A stretch of 64,000 nt of DNA, taken from the NCBI GenBank assembly GCA_000711775.1, contig ARYC01000376.1, positions 1 through 64,000 on the forward strand. Direction: 5' to 3'. Below the pieces are notes generated by a model. That model searched no databases and was not told where the DNA came from. It saw only the letters and a program-made list of their open reading frames with translations. The translations under genes were made by a program, and so were the position numbers. How positions within the stretch are numbered: the stretch's first letter is position 1; the number at the start of each line of letters is the position of its first letter. This DNA comes from Oxytricha trifallax. Lineage: Eukaryota > Ciliophora > Spirotrichea > Sporadotrichida > Oxytrichidae. Below are positions 45,740-59,329 of this stretch, piece after piece.

Positions 45740-48700
45740 AATGAATAACTCTGTAAAATGCAACATCTTTTTATAAGTTTTAAAATAATATACTTTAATT
45801 TAACATATTTTATAAAAAGAATTCCAATTGTATAAAATTGAGATACGATATAGGTTTTCGTTATCTGTAATAGATTATTTGTTAACCCTCATTTTTAATC
45901 ACAACCAAGAGGGAAATTATAGCTGTAAAATAGAAAATCCTCTACTCATTCAAAGTCTAATAAGAAATCCAAAAGTAGACAGAGATCATCAAGGTCTCAT
46001 TCAAGATCTAAATAGTAAATTCTATCAAATACTTCAACTAGTTAAGGTAGATTTATAGGTAAATACAATGATTGAATTTTTTTGCATTTCTAATTGATTA
46101 ATTCGTTTGAAATCTTAAAGTTTCATAAATACTTATAGGAACAGGCAAAAGTATCGATAGAACTCATAGTAAAGGCAAATTTCAAATAAAATTAGTAGAA
46201 AAATAACACAACTCAACAGTAGGTTCGTCCACAAATACGAAACAATCATCTTTACGTAAACACAGAAAGAGCGGCAGAGAGAGCTTGGACTTGACTTAGA
46301 TTTAACAAATGCAACTGTAAGAAAGAAAAAGAAAGTACCAAATGTTTGAGAATACAGTCAATAATTATAATACAAATGTGAGTACAAAACAAACAGGAAA
46401 CACTAAATAAGGCTCTTAGATTAGAGGGAAATCTCCATATGATTATGAGTAGGATTTTGAGAGACCTGGAAGAAGCTCAAGTAGAAGCAATAGTAGAGGA
46501 GGGTCTCATATGAAAAGGGAAATCCATTCTTTTGCAAATACACCGCATAGTAAGTATATTTTTTTCTGCAATTAAAATAGCTTTAATTTTCACACTTATT
46601 TTTTCTCTTTCAGGTCAGGCAAATGATAGATTAAACACTCAATCTGAGGAAGGAGGATCTGATTACTATCACTCAAATAAAAGCTTGAAATAAACATACG
46701 AAAAGAGCAGACCAAAATCTAAACAAAACATGATTAATCATAGGTAAAGTTTAAATAAAGTCCAGGTGCATTAGAAATCAAGAGACTCTTATAACAACTC
46801 TCATTAAGAATCTATGTCTAATCTTTAAAGAAATTCTCCTCAGTCATAATCTGATCATACTTAATTTTTTTAATAATAATTTCTGAAATAAATTATTGAT
46901 TGATTTTATTAATTATCACTATCCACTTTCATTCGATTAACTTTAAAGAGAACTCGCAAAATACAAATCAAAGGCTTACGATTACAAATACAAGATTGAG
47001 TCTTTAAATAAACGATTATAAGATTCAGAAGATTAAAGTCAAATTTGGAAAGAAAAATTTGACAATGAACAAGATAAGACAGATGAATTTTTCACAAAAG
47101 CTGAAAAGTATAAAATTCTAGCGAAAGACTTCCGAAAAGAGATTGAACAACTAAAATCTGAGATTGAGTAATTGAAAGAATCCTAATTTTAAGAGGTAAA
47201 GAATTACGAGACAGTTTTAAGATTGAAAGATGAGAAAGATGCTAGAATTACAGATTAGAGAGTTATAATTTAGCAAAATTTGATTGAAAGCTTGAGAAAT
47301 TTGCAAATTATTGCATCGCAAATTGATCAGCAGTGCTTGTTAATCAACCCCATAAATCAGCTCTTTGAAATTATTTAGTAAATTCAAGTAGAAGACTTTG
47401 AAGAGAGTTGTTAATTGAGATAGAGTAGCAAATCTTACGGAGACTCAAATATGAGTTAAGAGAACAACTAAATGTATTTTATCAGCGATGGTAAAGACTA
47501 ATTCAAAATATCAACTGATCAAATCATTTTCAATGGGGAGAGTTTGAACCCAGATGAGACTAATTAAAACTTAATAAGTAAAATACCATCAACCAAAAAA
47601 CTTAATTCTCAGTAGCAACCTTTGACCACTTAAACAGACAGGCATTATTAAGATTACGATTATAAAACTTAAAACACAAATGAGGTGATTACCCCTTAAA
47701 ATTTCAAACTGTACAACAACTCCTCGGTGTCTGATCAAAATATGGATTCATAAATGAATCTCCCTATAATGATTTAAACAGGCAGTAACTTAAATTAACT
47801 TCACAATCTTTCACAGACTCAGCAATCCACACAACAACAGTATGATTTACTTATGAAAATTTAACAAGAAATGACTCAATTGAGACAGTAGTCTGAAAAA
47901 GTACTTCAAGAAAATCAAGTTTTAAGTGATAAAAATTTGTATTTGAACGATGAGCTAGATCAACATAAACAAAGAAACGAGTAATCTTTGATGCCTTAGT
48001 ATAAAGAAGCATTTGATCAGTTGAGAAAGGCCAATGAATCAATCAAAACCCCAAAACCCCTTAATGAGGTTTATAAGTGCTTTGATTTGTAGGGTATAGT
48101 TGGGGTCTTATTGGGGTTAGTAGAGAAATTAGGCCAATTTACAAAATGAGAAATAGAAATTAGCGAAATTTAGGGTCGATTTATGATGAGAAATATTTAG
48201 ATTTACTGCTTCAACTTAGGTATGGTACGAGTATTAATATAGATTAAGTCAAACCAATATTGAATTATGCAGCTATTGCAAAGCTCTTACACAAGAGTGC
48301 ATCTACTGTTAGGTATCACTGCATGTTAGCTGTTTAGCATTTTAATTCTGGTACTTGAAAGCATCCTACTAGAAAATAAAAGTTCTCACAGCACCATATT
48401 GAATACCTCTGTGACTCTAAGACTTTAAAGTATTGGGCACACTTTCCTCTAGACTAGCGAGCTGTAATGTTTCATCGCAAGTTTCCTGATATGCGCATCT
48501 CTCCTTAGACTATAGCCAACATTTATAGAAGAAATGGTATTACTTTCAAGACTATCAACAGAGTAAAGAGAGTGATTGATTTACAGTGCCATTTTATAGT
48601 AATAATTTAAACTATATATATGATTAAATGCAGAGAGCAATTACTAATAAAATCAAGTTCATACACGCTGATGAACTGTGTTTACGTTCAACACTTTTAT

Positions 48701-51700
48701 TAATAAGTCTTGGTACAAGAAGTATGATAACATAGAAGTTTATGACTAAAAAGTAGAGGTAGTCACCCATGCAATTTTAGCTGGTATAAGTGAAGATTCA
48801 GGCTTAGAGAGTTATGTGATTCACCCTCGCTCTATTAAGCGAGAGTAGTATATAGAGTTCCTACATAAGCTCAGAGAGAAGTATAGCAACCAAGAGATCA
48901 TCCTGTTTGCTGATAACCTTTCAGTTCATAAGACTAAGGAGTCTAAGAAAGCTTATGAAGACCTAAACTTAACTCCTGTTTATAACGTTCCTTATAGTCC
49001 TTAATTTAATGGAATAGAATTCTACTGGAGTTAAATCAAGACTCACTACAAGAAGCTGCTGCTGTATCATCTTAAGCATGACTTGCCTATAGATACAGTA
49101 GACTTGATTCAGAGTAGCTGCAAGAGAGTAATCATAGATAAGACAACAGTTTGTGCGATAGAAGGAAGAATGAATGTTTATAAATAAGTTTTAGATTTAA
49201 ATGAATGAATAAGTTCACATATTAAACTAACCCATAAAGGGGTTTGGCTTTTCTTTATTCTCCTCTTCTTATGGCTTGCTTGGGCCTAAATTTCTTCTCT
49301 TTGTGCCAGCTCCTGCATCTATGTTCATTTCTTCTGGCTTTTAAACATCTTTATAAAGTCTCTTGCTCACTTCATAAATAGTCTATGACTTTCTCTCTCT
49401 GTGAACCTTCGCATGCTCTTTCATTAGGAATATACCAGTTCCAGGTTTCCCTACAAAGTTATGAAGGAAAGCTTACTAGAGAGGAATGGGTGCTTCTTAA
49501 GCTCAGCGAGCCAGGTCTCGCTTATTAGTATGCCTTGCTTCTTTTAATCTTCAGGAGAAATAGAGTAGCGTTTTTTGTGAGCTTCAATGATCTCTCTGAG
49601 ATAACTCTCTCTTAAAGTGCCAAGAACTCCAAAGAAGAAGCTCCTTTCTGGAAGCTTGTTAGAGAGTTGTTTCTTGGTAGGAAGATAAACTACCAACTCT
49701 TCTTCTTTCATCGCATCCTCGTAGAGATTAGTGACTGAAATCTCTGGGTAGTTTGGTATATCTATCAACTTTATATCACTGTTTTTGAAGGCTTTCTTCT
49801 CATCGCAGAGTATAGCTTTTAAGAATGAAATTTTGGTACCTTCCATCGTTGGAAGGAATAAACCCACTATAGCATATGATTAAGTATATGTCACATGCTT
49901 ACCATGCTAAGTGAGGTATCGATAGAGATCTTCCTTGCTTCTGAATCTTCAGATCATTTCTTAGCTTCAACCCTCTTCATTGCAGTACTTATAGATTCCA
50001 TCCTTGTTCCTTCTCTTGTTATTGAATTTCAAATTTTAATATATAGAGTTCTGGATCCTACTGTTTAAAATCTTAGTATTAAATATGGGAATCTTATAGG
50101 AGGTCAACCTTGTAAGGATACGTGGAGAAAGCTGGTAGAAGCTGTAACAAACTTCAGAGATGGAGCTCCATTTTTATCAATTTAGTTCCACTAAATTAGT
50201 ACTAAATTTGTTTAAATTTGATTAGTACCGGTACTAAATTCGTTTAAATTTAATTGGGACCACTTTAATAGTACCAAAACTTAATTAGTACCAAGTTTTT
50301 AACTAATGAGGTTTTAATGGAAAAGTTCTAAAATGGTTCAAAACCAAATTGGTACCAGTACCAACCTGAATTTATTCTCAGTTGGTACCAAAATTAAAAA
50401 TATTAAGCATAAAATTAGAAAATTTATAGTTATAAACTAAGTATAAATATGATGTCTAACACATAAGAATCAACCATTGTTGTTGCAGTGCCAGCTCCTA
50501 TATAAAGTTAGTATAGCCAGTGAGGTTTTTACCTATTAATAATAGAAATTTAAATTTGAATTTAAACATGGCGGCTAACTTAAATCGTAAGGCAGTTTCT
50601 CTTGGATCAGGTTAATCATTGCTCAACTTTGGCTCCTAAGAAACCAGAAGTAATTTATATTGAAAAGGAGGTAGAGCTAAGAGCTCTAGAGTTTGAAGCT
50701 GAGGTCTTCAAAATTTAAGTTTAAAACAAGAAGTTGAGTGCTGAGATGGGAGTTTAAACATAAGTTGAATTGGTTGAGGAAGATAAGGAACAGCAACCAA
50801 TAGGAAAAATTAAAACATTTTAATGTGAAGACTGCTAAAATTTCTTCTCAACTGAGTCTAGCTTGAAGAGACACATCAAAGAGGTACACTCTGGTAGAGC
50901 TAAGATCTACTTCAAGCATGATAAAGTAGATGGTAGATACTAATGCACTACCTGCATGAAGTCTTATACTCACTCAGCTAAAGTAAAGAGACATATGCAA
51001 AAGCATCATCTAAGCGAATTTCTGATTAAAGATGAGGAAACTTAAAAGCTTGTACCTGCTAAAAGAAAAAATAACTCTCCTGATTCACAAATAGAACAGT
51101 AGGAGAGACTTAAGAGATAGAAGCGGTTTGAGTCAATGAACCAACCAGCAAATGGTATGTATATTGCATGCTTATAAGAGAGAGCAATGTATATACCTGC
51201 ATTAAATGCAGTCGACATAAGCAGCTGTATTGAAAACTATTTGAATATTGACGTACCTGACAAGGTAAAACTTATAGTTGTTGATGAATTCGCATACAAG
51301 GTATATCCATTCAAGTATCTCATTAAGAACGAGCAATATTAAAATGAGTTTGCAAATGAATACATAGTACTGAGAGAGGCTTAGAAAAGATAATGCAAGA
51401 ACTTAGCTAAGTCGACGGAGTTATACTTGGTCATGGTTTTATTGCATTGAGACTCAAGAAGTTTGAAATGTCTCTAAGAGAGTATCTCTACCATAATAGA
51501 TATCCTGATGATTTGAATGAGATACTCACAGATATGACTAAGGGTGTGAAAGAGCTCCATGATCTAGGGTATGTTCAGAGAGATTTGAAGCCAGAAAATG
51601 TAATGCTAAATCTCTGCCCTTTAGAAGTAGTAGTCATAGATTTCAACAGAGCAATAAGACAAGAGATAGTGACTTTAGCTAAGGTTTTAGGCACTCCAGG

Positions 51701-54700
51701 ATACTTCCCTATAAGAGAGAAATGGACAAATGGCTCTGTGTAATGGGATGTTTGGGCGGTAGCTGCAATTATCTTAGAGTGCGATATGGAAAGTATGTCA
51801 TACTTTGGAACAAAACATGAGAAATAATCAATAAGTTTGGCTGCTAAACATATTAAGCAAGATTAAATATGCAATGAAATTAAGAAAATAGTTGAGATGG
51901 TCATCGTGAAAGCTCCAGCATATCCACGATAATCATTAGATGATATACTTGAACAACTACAGACTGCTAAATTCAAGAGATATCACAAAGACAAGCAGAT
52001 TAAATTTGTTTGAATTAAGTACTCAAATACTCATTAAATATTCATTAAATTCACATAAAACCTTGTTTCTGCTACTAACCCCAATAAGACCCCAACTATA
52101 CCCTACAAATCAAAGCACTTATAAACCTAATTAAGGGGTTTTGGGGTTTTGAATGTAATAGAAAATAGAAAAGTTGGAAAACGATAAGTCACAGTAGAGC
52201 AGCTAAAATTAAGAAAAATAGAGTAGATAGAATTAGGTCTTAAATATTAGTAAAATAGAGAGTGACTTAAAAGACATGTAGAACTAAATCTCTAAAATCA
52301 CTTATGAAAATGCTAATTTGAGATAGGAGAGAGATACCTTTGTAACTTAGATATAAAACCTTGAAAATTTTAATAAAAAATAAGAAAAAATGATTAAGTA
52401 CTTTCAGTAGTAAGTCCAAGGCTTTTAAGATAATAATTCATAAATCAATAACAGTTTCAATCAACCATTAAAGATCTAAGAAAATTATGAGCTGATCTCA
52501 AATAATTCATTGAATAAATATTAGAGGAAAAATTCAAATAATAGCTTAATATAATTAAATCCCATATAAATGAAATTGATTGATATTAAAAGAGGATGAG
52601 ACTTAAAATGTTTCACCCACTTATATTAAATTAAAAGATCTTAACTAAATTAATGAAATGATACTTTAAGAAATAATTACATTTATTTTTTCAGCACTTT
52701 GCAGAACAATTCTTGTCGAAACAAAAATATTATATCTAAATGGAAGCTTAATAATAAATATTCCAAGCAATTAATTTGCATTTTTTTGTAGTTTCATAGA
52801 TAATAAATTGTATAAACTCTCAATAAAAATATAGGTAATAATATTTTTTTGCATTATATTTCTGTTTACTAAAAATATTATAATTTAATTCTAATAGTCA
52901 ATAGTTTTGAGGTTTTGAATCTACATCTACTAACAACATGAGATAGAAAATGACAAGAATTCTAGATCAACAAACTGAATTAGATCACTAGTTAGCAATC
53001 AGTGAATTTTCTAAGTCACCAAATTCTTAATACTTATCAAATAGAACTGGCTAAGAATTCCTCAACTAAAATCAAGGCTTCACTTTAAATTAAGTTACAA
53101 ACTCTGATTTTAATTTAACCCAATCAAAAATGAATAAAACTAACATGAGTAGAATCGGGTAATAAGTTTAGGGACCAGCGTTGACAATGAATTAATTTCA
53201 GCCAAATTGTACAGAGAGTGATTTATACATTAATACTACAGGAAATGATAAAAATGAAGTAATGGTACTTGAGTAAAATGACAATTTGTTTTCACTGAGT
53301 AGCACACAGCCAGAATACTAAATGAGACTTTCTTCTCCGATAAATTACGTAGCTAGGAACATTGACTTTAATCTCAGCAACCCTAGTATGTAAAATTAAC
53401 ACTATCAATTGAACACTGGCAATTTTAAGCAATCAACTATCAAAGACAGCACTTAATACTCAAACTTGCAAATCAATTAGTATCAGATGAAATTAAATGA
53501 TCAAATGAACTTAATGCCAATGAGTGCTTAAAATTTAGGAAGACCTAAGTCACCAATCGACCAACTTAGAGTTCATGAAATCATTCAAACTTAATCTTAG
53601 GAAGTTACGAATAGAGACAAATCTGGAGGTAGGTCAAATCTTTTGCAATCAACTATTTAGAAGAGTAACTCTGATTTATCTCAAAGTCAACTTCCTTGCG
53701 TTATGATGGGTTAAGGACTACAATATTCCTCCTTTATTATGCAAAATAATGTAGTTAATGAGAATTAATAAGAGAGAGAAGATGGCAGTAGAAATTCTTT
53801 CAAACTCAAATCAAACTTAAATGAGTACAGTTCTTCAGACAGTTAAACCTAATAAAGCGATAAATCTCTAGAGTAGCTCTTTATCTAACATAAGGGAACT
53901 CACCATAGCAGTAAGCACTAAAGTTAATTTCATATCTTATTACATTTTAAGTTAAGAGACTTTTCAAGTGAAAAACATAAACTCCTCATTAAACAGTCAA
54001 TACACCTAGCTGAGATAAATTTAAGCACCTAGTAACTTAAATTATCCAAATTTCACAACAGCTCAAAAATAAAATAACAAGGAAAACTTAATTATGATTG
54101 AAGATGACATGCTCTTTAAAAATCATCAATAGTCTTAGCAAAGTAAAATTCTGAGTTCTAAGATCAAGTCACCAGCTTTTTATGAATCAAACCACATGAA
54201 CTCGGACATAGAGAATAACATATTCACTAATAACTAGGACAGCTATCATTAATAACAAGCAATATTTAATCAGCAAATTGTATTGGATGGTCTGATTAAG
54301 TAAGTCAATCATAAAGTAAATAATTAATATTACTTTATTTACAGATAAAATTTCCAACAATCTATGCTTTCTTAAAATTTACTATTAGATATAAAGAGTC
54401 TATAAAATACTTAGATGTTTATAAAACTGAAGTTAATTATTTTTTTCCAATTTATAATAATTAAAAAGTATTAATAAGTAAAAGAAAAAATAAATTTTTT
54501 TATCAAAACTACTATTGACATAATTTTTAGATTGAATGCAGGCCTGAATAGCAACGGAACTCAATCTGATAACAATAGTTATTGCACAACTGACAAACAG
54601 AACACACTAACTTCAGGCTTTTTATCAGGTTTAACACAAAGTATGGGAATACAAAATACTACTCATGATAAAAATATAGGAGGCACTACCTCGACTAATC

Positions 54701-55629
54701 AAGATATATAATTTGAAAAATTAATTTTTTTAAAAAATAGAGTGGAGAATGCACTTGGATGCTTTATAGTGATGGGTCCTATAAATTTAATGCTAAATAA
54801 AGTTGAAATATATTGAAGGATGAGGTATAAAATACATTTACTTTAAAAATGAAATAAATGTTAGTATAGAATATTCTTAGAGTATAAATTAAATATTTAT
54901 AAAAATATGGGCATTGGTAGAAAGTATTTTTTTAAATAATTTTTCCTAACGAATATTGCTGATTATAATATAAGGAATTATTTTGGACAGTTTTGTTTAT
55001 AATAAATTTATAGTAAAATTCAAAAAGTAGTAGTAAATAACCTCAGGATTCCAAGCTTTATAACAGGAGAAAAATGGTTTCTTGATTTCATTATTATCAA
55101 AGCTAAAGCTCATACATAACTATTTTATAATAAAATTAATACAAGGATTTATATAAATCTTATTAAGGACAGAAATGTACGATTTTTTAAAAAAAATTAT
55201 AAATTAGTTATAATTATTTAAAAATGTATCCGATCCATTTCTAAAGTACGATGGATCTAAAAAAGTTATTTGTTTTATTAAATAATAATTAGTTAATTAT
55301 ACATATTACTTTGTTAATGATACAACTATATTATTTCTGATAGTTAAATGGATGAATATTATCATTTATGGTTATAGGAAAATAAAATATTCCTATAAAA
55401 TGCTATGAATGCCAAAAACCAACTGACTTAAAATTCTTATTATATAGGTATCAGTGGTGGCAACTTAAATCAAAATTCAAGTGTACAGTCTAATTTCATG
55501 AGTGAAAGAACTATGAATCTAAAGAAAGAAATCACTTCACTTGATGACGAAATACTTTAACTATAAAATAGCTTGAAACAAGCACTCATTAAGAAAACTA
55601 ATTAACTTGACTCATCGATTGAGCAATGA
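45740..55629 (+). CDS. Large Ser/Gln-rich coiled-coil protein, split by TBE 3
   Basis: The start is uncertain (ATG near 45740 with an early intron, or further in). Clear coding begins near 45915 with a basic RS-like stretch (KSKSRQRSSRSHSRSKQ). An intron at about 46059-46138 joins GRFI to GTGKSIDRTHSKG, and another lies at about 46552-46612. Heptad-rich MDSs run 46940-48043. The TBE interrupts at 48044, and coding resumes at 52152 (QLRKANES|MQQKIEKLEND). A Gln/Asn/Ser-rich region at 52900-54310 includes a 46-nt intron near 53917. Further pieces lie near 54540-54720 and 55445-55629 (LKKEITSLDDEILQLQNSL), then TGA at 55627-55629. 54725-55440 is mostly IES. Function unknown; likely structural. 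Confidence 0.83.
48146..49208 (+). pseudogene. TBE 3 transposase, nearly intact but frame broken
   Basis: ATG at 48146 to TGA at 49206-49208, colinear with copy 1. At the first catalytic Asp the frame slips (ADE followed by LCLRS instead of AVFTF), so a full DDE enzyme is not encoded in one frame. The second Asp appears as LFADNLSVHK (V to A before D), and FNGIEFYWS is kept. Confidence 0.85.
49215..49980 (-). pseudogene. TBE 3 middle ORF, mostly intact
   Basis: ATG at 49980 (MKRVEAKK) slips into TGA almost at once. From 49900 on the frame matches copy 1 closely ([18 protein letters not shown]), through the 26-nt GT...AG segment (49451-49476) to KPNPFMGQFNM and TGA at 49217-49215. Confidence 0.8.
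50568..52013 (+). pseudogene. TBE 3 zinc finger-kinase ORF, frame broken
   Basis: ATG at 50568 ([16 protein letters not shown]) to TGA at 52011-52013. Fingers [17 protein letters not shown] and [17 protein letters not shown] and kinase motifs [15 protein letters not shown] (HRD changed to QRD) and [10 protein letters not shown] are present. Short frame slips occur near 50630 and 51400. Confidence 0.85.
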
Positions 55630-55790
55630 TATATATTTAATTCTAATATGATGTTTGATTAAATAGATTTAATTAGTTAATATAAATATAAATTAGTTTA
55701 GACATCCTCATTAATCATTATTATAATTTAACAAACTTAAAAAAAACACTTCATATCTCGAACAATTTTATCTTCACATTACTTTTGAAA

Positions 55791-56253
55791 ATGGACGAAA
55801 AAATCTTAACAATAAAATATGATCCCACTTCAAAATAAACAAACTACACAGGAGTTTAAAATGCAGAATATCTAATGAGAATGCAATTTTTATTATAAGC
55901 TTCTGAGATAGTGAACAATCCCACTCTTGAGCGATATTATGCATCGGAAATGAAAAATATAGCCAAAAGATAGGTCCTTAGAATGTAAGAACTATTAATT
56001 TATATAATATAATTGTCTATATAGTGATTCTGATATAAAGTAGCGATTTTGCAAAAGATGCAATAAAAGAATCGATTTACAACCAAATTTCTATAAAACT
56101 GAGGCTAAAAACAAGAAAAAAATGACGTCAGTGTAATGTGAATATTGCTTATACATAAATAAAGTCAAGTAACAATGTTAAAAATCAATCAATATAATTG
56201 AAGAAGCAAATAAAAACGAGAATAGTACAAATCAAACAGTAATTTAGTAATGA
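55791..56253 (+). CDS. RPP21: RNase P/MRP subunit Rpp21 (Rpr2 family)
   Basis: About 140 residues. A helical N-terminal part (AEYLMRMQFLLQASEIVNNP; RYYASEMKNIAKRQVLR) is followed by the zinc ribbon: FCKRCNKRIDLQPN and CEYCLYINKVKQQCQ. These fit the Rpr2/Rpp21/SNM1 pattern of tRNA 5'-processing RNase P. A 40-nt GT...AG intron (55985-56024) lies before the ribbon. TGA at 56251-56253. Convergent with the RING gene, 59 bp apart. Confidence 0.85.
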
Positions 56254-56312
56254 ACTGAAATCTCCTTAAATTTTAACTTTTAAATCTTTAATGTTATATT
56301 TAATCACTCTTT

Positions 56313-58409
56313 TCAAACCTCTTGCAATTAATAATTGAGTTATCTTTCATCTCTCGCAGCTTGCTTAATATCAAATTTACAAACTGGGCAATTAGTTTTT
56401 CTAAGTAACCAATCATCGATGCATGTAGAATGAAATTAATGAAAGCATGGCAATATTTTGATAGTTTCTTCGTCTGCAAAGCTTTCTATACAAATTGTGC
56501 AAGTGTCTTTGTGACTAGTTTCAAAACTAGAACAAGCCTTGTCTGCTGATTTTGATTCTATATCCTTCTTTACTTTAGAATTGTCTATGTTAGAACCATA
56601 AGTTTCTTCATCGTCTTCATTGAAAGTTGAGGTGTCCTTACAATCAGTATTGTTAGTTTTCTTTGAAAGAAAGACATAAGTAGGCAATTGAGAAATAAGT
56701 AAGTGAGTCTTAGTTGAAGAGATTCTTCTATAATTTGAGTTGTCTAAGTTAGACAACATTTCATAATCATTTTCGTTAAAGTCTCTAGCAATTGAGGACA
56801 TTTGCAAGTACTATAAATTTCTAAGCAAAAATGAGTTTCTGTTGCTGCCTCCTCTACTTCTCTCAAAGTCCGACGAAGTTAACACTCTAAGTATTTCATT
56901 TCTAATAAAATCTCTTCGAATACGTTAATCTCTGTGTCTTTACATCCTCAACACATGCTCATCGATTTACGAATGATTATCATTTCCTTAAGTAGCTAAT
57001 CTCTCGGTTGAGTCTTCAGTTATAAATTAATTGTCGATGGCAGATATTCTGTATCTTATAGAGTGAGGAATATTTGAAGTTAGTTCAGTCATAGGCACAT
57101 CTATCTCTTCTCTTAATGATGAATTTCTCATCCTTCTAATTCTATCTTATTAATAGACTCTATCGTAATCTCTGCCAATGCGCCTATGATTTACTGAATA
57201 GGGCCTGTTACTCCCATTTCTTTGAGATCTCCTGATTTATCTTTGTCTTCTTGATGTCACTTCAATTTCGAACAATCCACTCAAATCTTACTATACATCA
57301 TCAAATTTAATATTGGGATAATGGCTGTATATCAATAGATTGACTTACTGAATCAGGAAACAATTGTTGTAGACAGATTTTGAAGATTAGAAACAGCATG
57401 CTTAGCACCACAAATATCCATATGGCAAAGTTCTATAAAATATATTAGAAGTGATTATCAATAATTCCAATCAGAAAATAAATTGAAAAAGACTATGAAT
57501 ATATAATTGAATTGCAAACTATATAAAAATGTATATTAAAAATATAAAAAAGCTTTTTTAATTTATAATTCCAATAGATTTTTAATCAATAAAAAAAAGT
57601 TTATTTATTAAATCCTCTTAACTATAAATTAATAAAATTTTAAATTAAAGATTCTATATAAGTTCGTTAATATAGCCAATATTTCTTTGAACTTAATTTA
57701 TAAATTCGCATATATTATTGCAAGATTTTTTCTGTAATTTTTATATTATTTTATCAAGGTTTCCACAACCAAGCTTTTAATATAAATTAATTCTCATAAT
57801 TCTCTATCATTTGCATTTGGCTTATATCACTTACCAACGTCAATATATTGAATGCGAAAAGTAGAGTTATCGTTGAAAACAAAAGCGCCTGAGTTAACTA
57901 TAAAGTAATACTTATTTATTAGCAAGTTGCTTTTATTTATGATCACAAATGATAATACGTAATTCTATCATAATTTACCTACAGCAATAAGAGTGGTGAA
58001 TAAATGGTAGACCAGTAAAGCCAAGTAGTAAAATCCCTTCGTAATAATACTCAAGCATCCATTCATTATTAATAAAAACTAGTCTCCACAAGACTTTTGA
58101 GGAGGAATCTCACTTTCCAAAGCTAGTCTTTGCAACTCCCTAAACTCTTAAGATTCTTCTTCATCTTCATCATCCCCGGTTGTCACATTATTCTCATCAA
58201 TCTATAGAGAATTCTGTTCTAAATCTGCTTCATTAAACATCTCTGATCTCTCTGTAGCTTGACTTTAATCATTATCGTAGTCTGATAGTAATGAATATTA
58301 AGAATAAGAAATTACTATTGGATATATCGGGGTCATTAGAATCGTTTGTAGATACTCGAGAGCGAGCTGCGAAGTCGATGCATTCCTCTGCTTCTAAGTC
58401 CTCGTTCAT
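56313..58409 (-). CDS. Membrane RING-H2 protein (E3 ubiquitin ligase type)
   Basis: ATG at 58409 (MNEDLEAEECIDFAARSRVS). An acidic N-terminus leads to a hydrophobic stretch near 58050-57970 (GFYYLALLVYHLFTTLIAV). NSGAFVFNDNSTFRIQYIDV near 57900-57840, an AT-rich IES or intron (about 57430-57830) and a further segment with ICGAKHAVSNLQNLS follow. The C-terminal RING-H2 near 56510-56360 reads CTICIESFADEETIKILPC, then FHQFHSTCIDDWL and NCPVC, with all eight zinc ligands. TGA at 56315-56313. Probably a membrane-anchored ubiquitin ligase; substrate unknown. Confidence 0.85.
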
Positions 58410-58550
58410 TAAAATAAATAAATTAATAATTTAGATGAAATAATTAGATTCACTCCTCTGTATTTAGCGTAAATTCAACTTAATTAGCAGAAGTAATAGT
58501 CGTATTTATTTTAAGATTATATACTATAATTAATATTAAATATTATCGAA
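58410..58550. promoter_or_regulatory. Short divergent intergenic region
   Basis: 141 AT-rich bp between the starts of the RING gene (-) and the C2CD5-like gene (+); probable shared promoter region. No motif called. Confidence 0.3.
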
Positions 58551-59329
58551 ATGCCAAGCGAACTAAAATGTATAATTTATGAGGCTAGAAATTTGCCAAT
58601 TATGGAAAAAAGTAGGAATACAACTGATGCTTACTGCGAATTACATTTCGGTAAATCTGATGCAATTAGAACTGAGACAATTTACAACAACTTGGATCCA
58701 AAGTGGAAACACGCAATCTATTCCTTCGAAAATATAGACGATGAAGAACTATAGGAAAATGTTCTAGAAATAAAAGTAATCGACGAGGACGTAATCAACA
58801 GAGATGATTTAATAGGGAGAGTTATTATAGATTTGAGTTCATTGCTCAATCGTGATGCAAATTAAACTATAAAATGCTGGTTCCCTATTTATGACATCAA
58901 TCAAGGGTTGAGGGGTGAGCTACTTGTGGAGGTGAAGCTTACATTTGTCAGGGATGAAAATATTGCAAAAGCTATATCTACAACTTTGGTATCTTTCTTC
59001 TCTAGTGCTAGCCCACCACTCTGTGTTGTCAGAAACATGCTTGGATTTGTTGAGGAACTAGTAGACTTTAAAAAGAGCGACAGAGAAGCTGAGAATATGA
59101 TTCTTATCTAAGAGGGATGTTTGAAACTGAGAAGAAAACTTGGAAAAATTGTAATTAAGAGAGGAGGAAATGCGATCATATCATATAGGTAGGTATTAGA
59201 TAATGAGGGTGCCAAAAGTAAAAGAATTGTACTTAGAGGATATGGCACTGCTGCTTTGATTATCAAGCTTGATGAAAATGCTAGTCAACAAAGCTTGTAG
59301 CTTAATCTCTAAACTAAGAAAAATTACCA
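58551..59329 (+). CDS. C2CD5-like MDS 1: C2 domain
   Basis: Starts MPSELKCIIYEARNLPIMEK and runs as one frame through the C2 beta-sandwich (TTDAYCELHFGK, VIDEDVINRDDLIGRV) to QTKKNYQ at the pointer. Asp residues expected for Ca2+ loops are partly present. Confidence 0.9.

Larger units (their letters stand above)
48044..52151. mobile_element. TBE transposon copy 3 (full length, 4108 bp)
   Basis: Ends CAAAACCCCAAAACCCC at 48044 and its inverse ending at 52151, with AAT duplications at 48041-48043 and 52152-52154. Close in sequence to copy 1 (much closer than to copy 2), but its ORFs carry a few frame breaks. Inserted in coding sequence. Confidence 0.96.
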
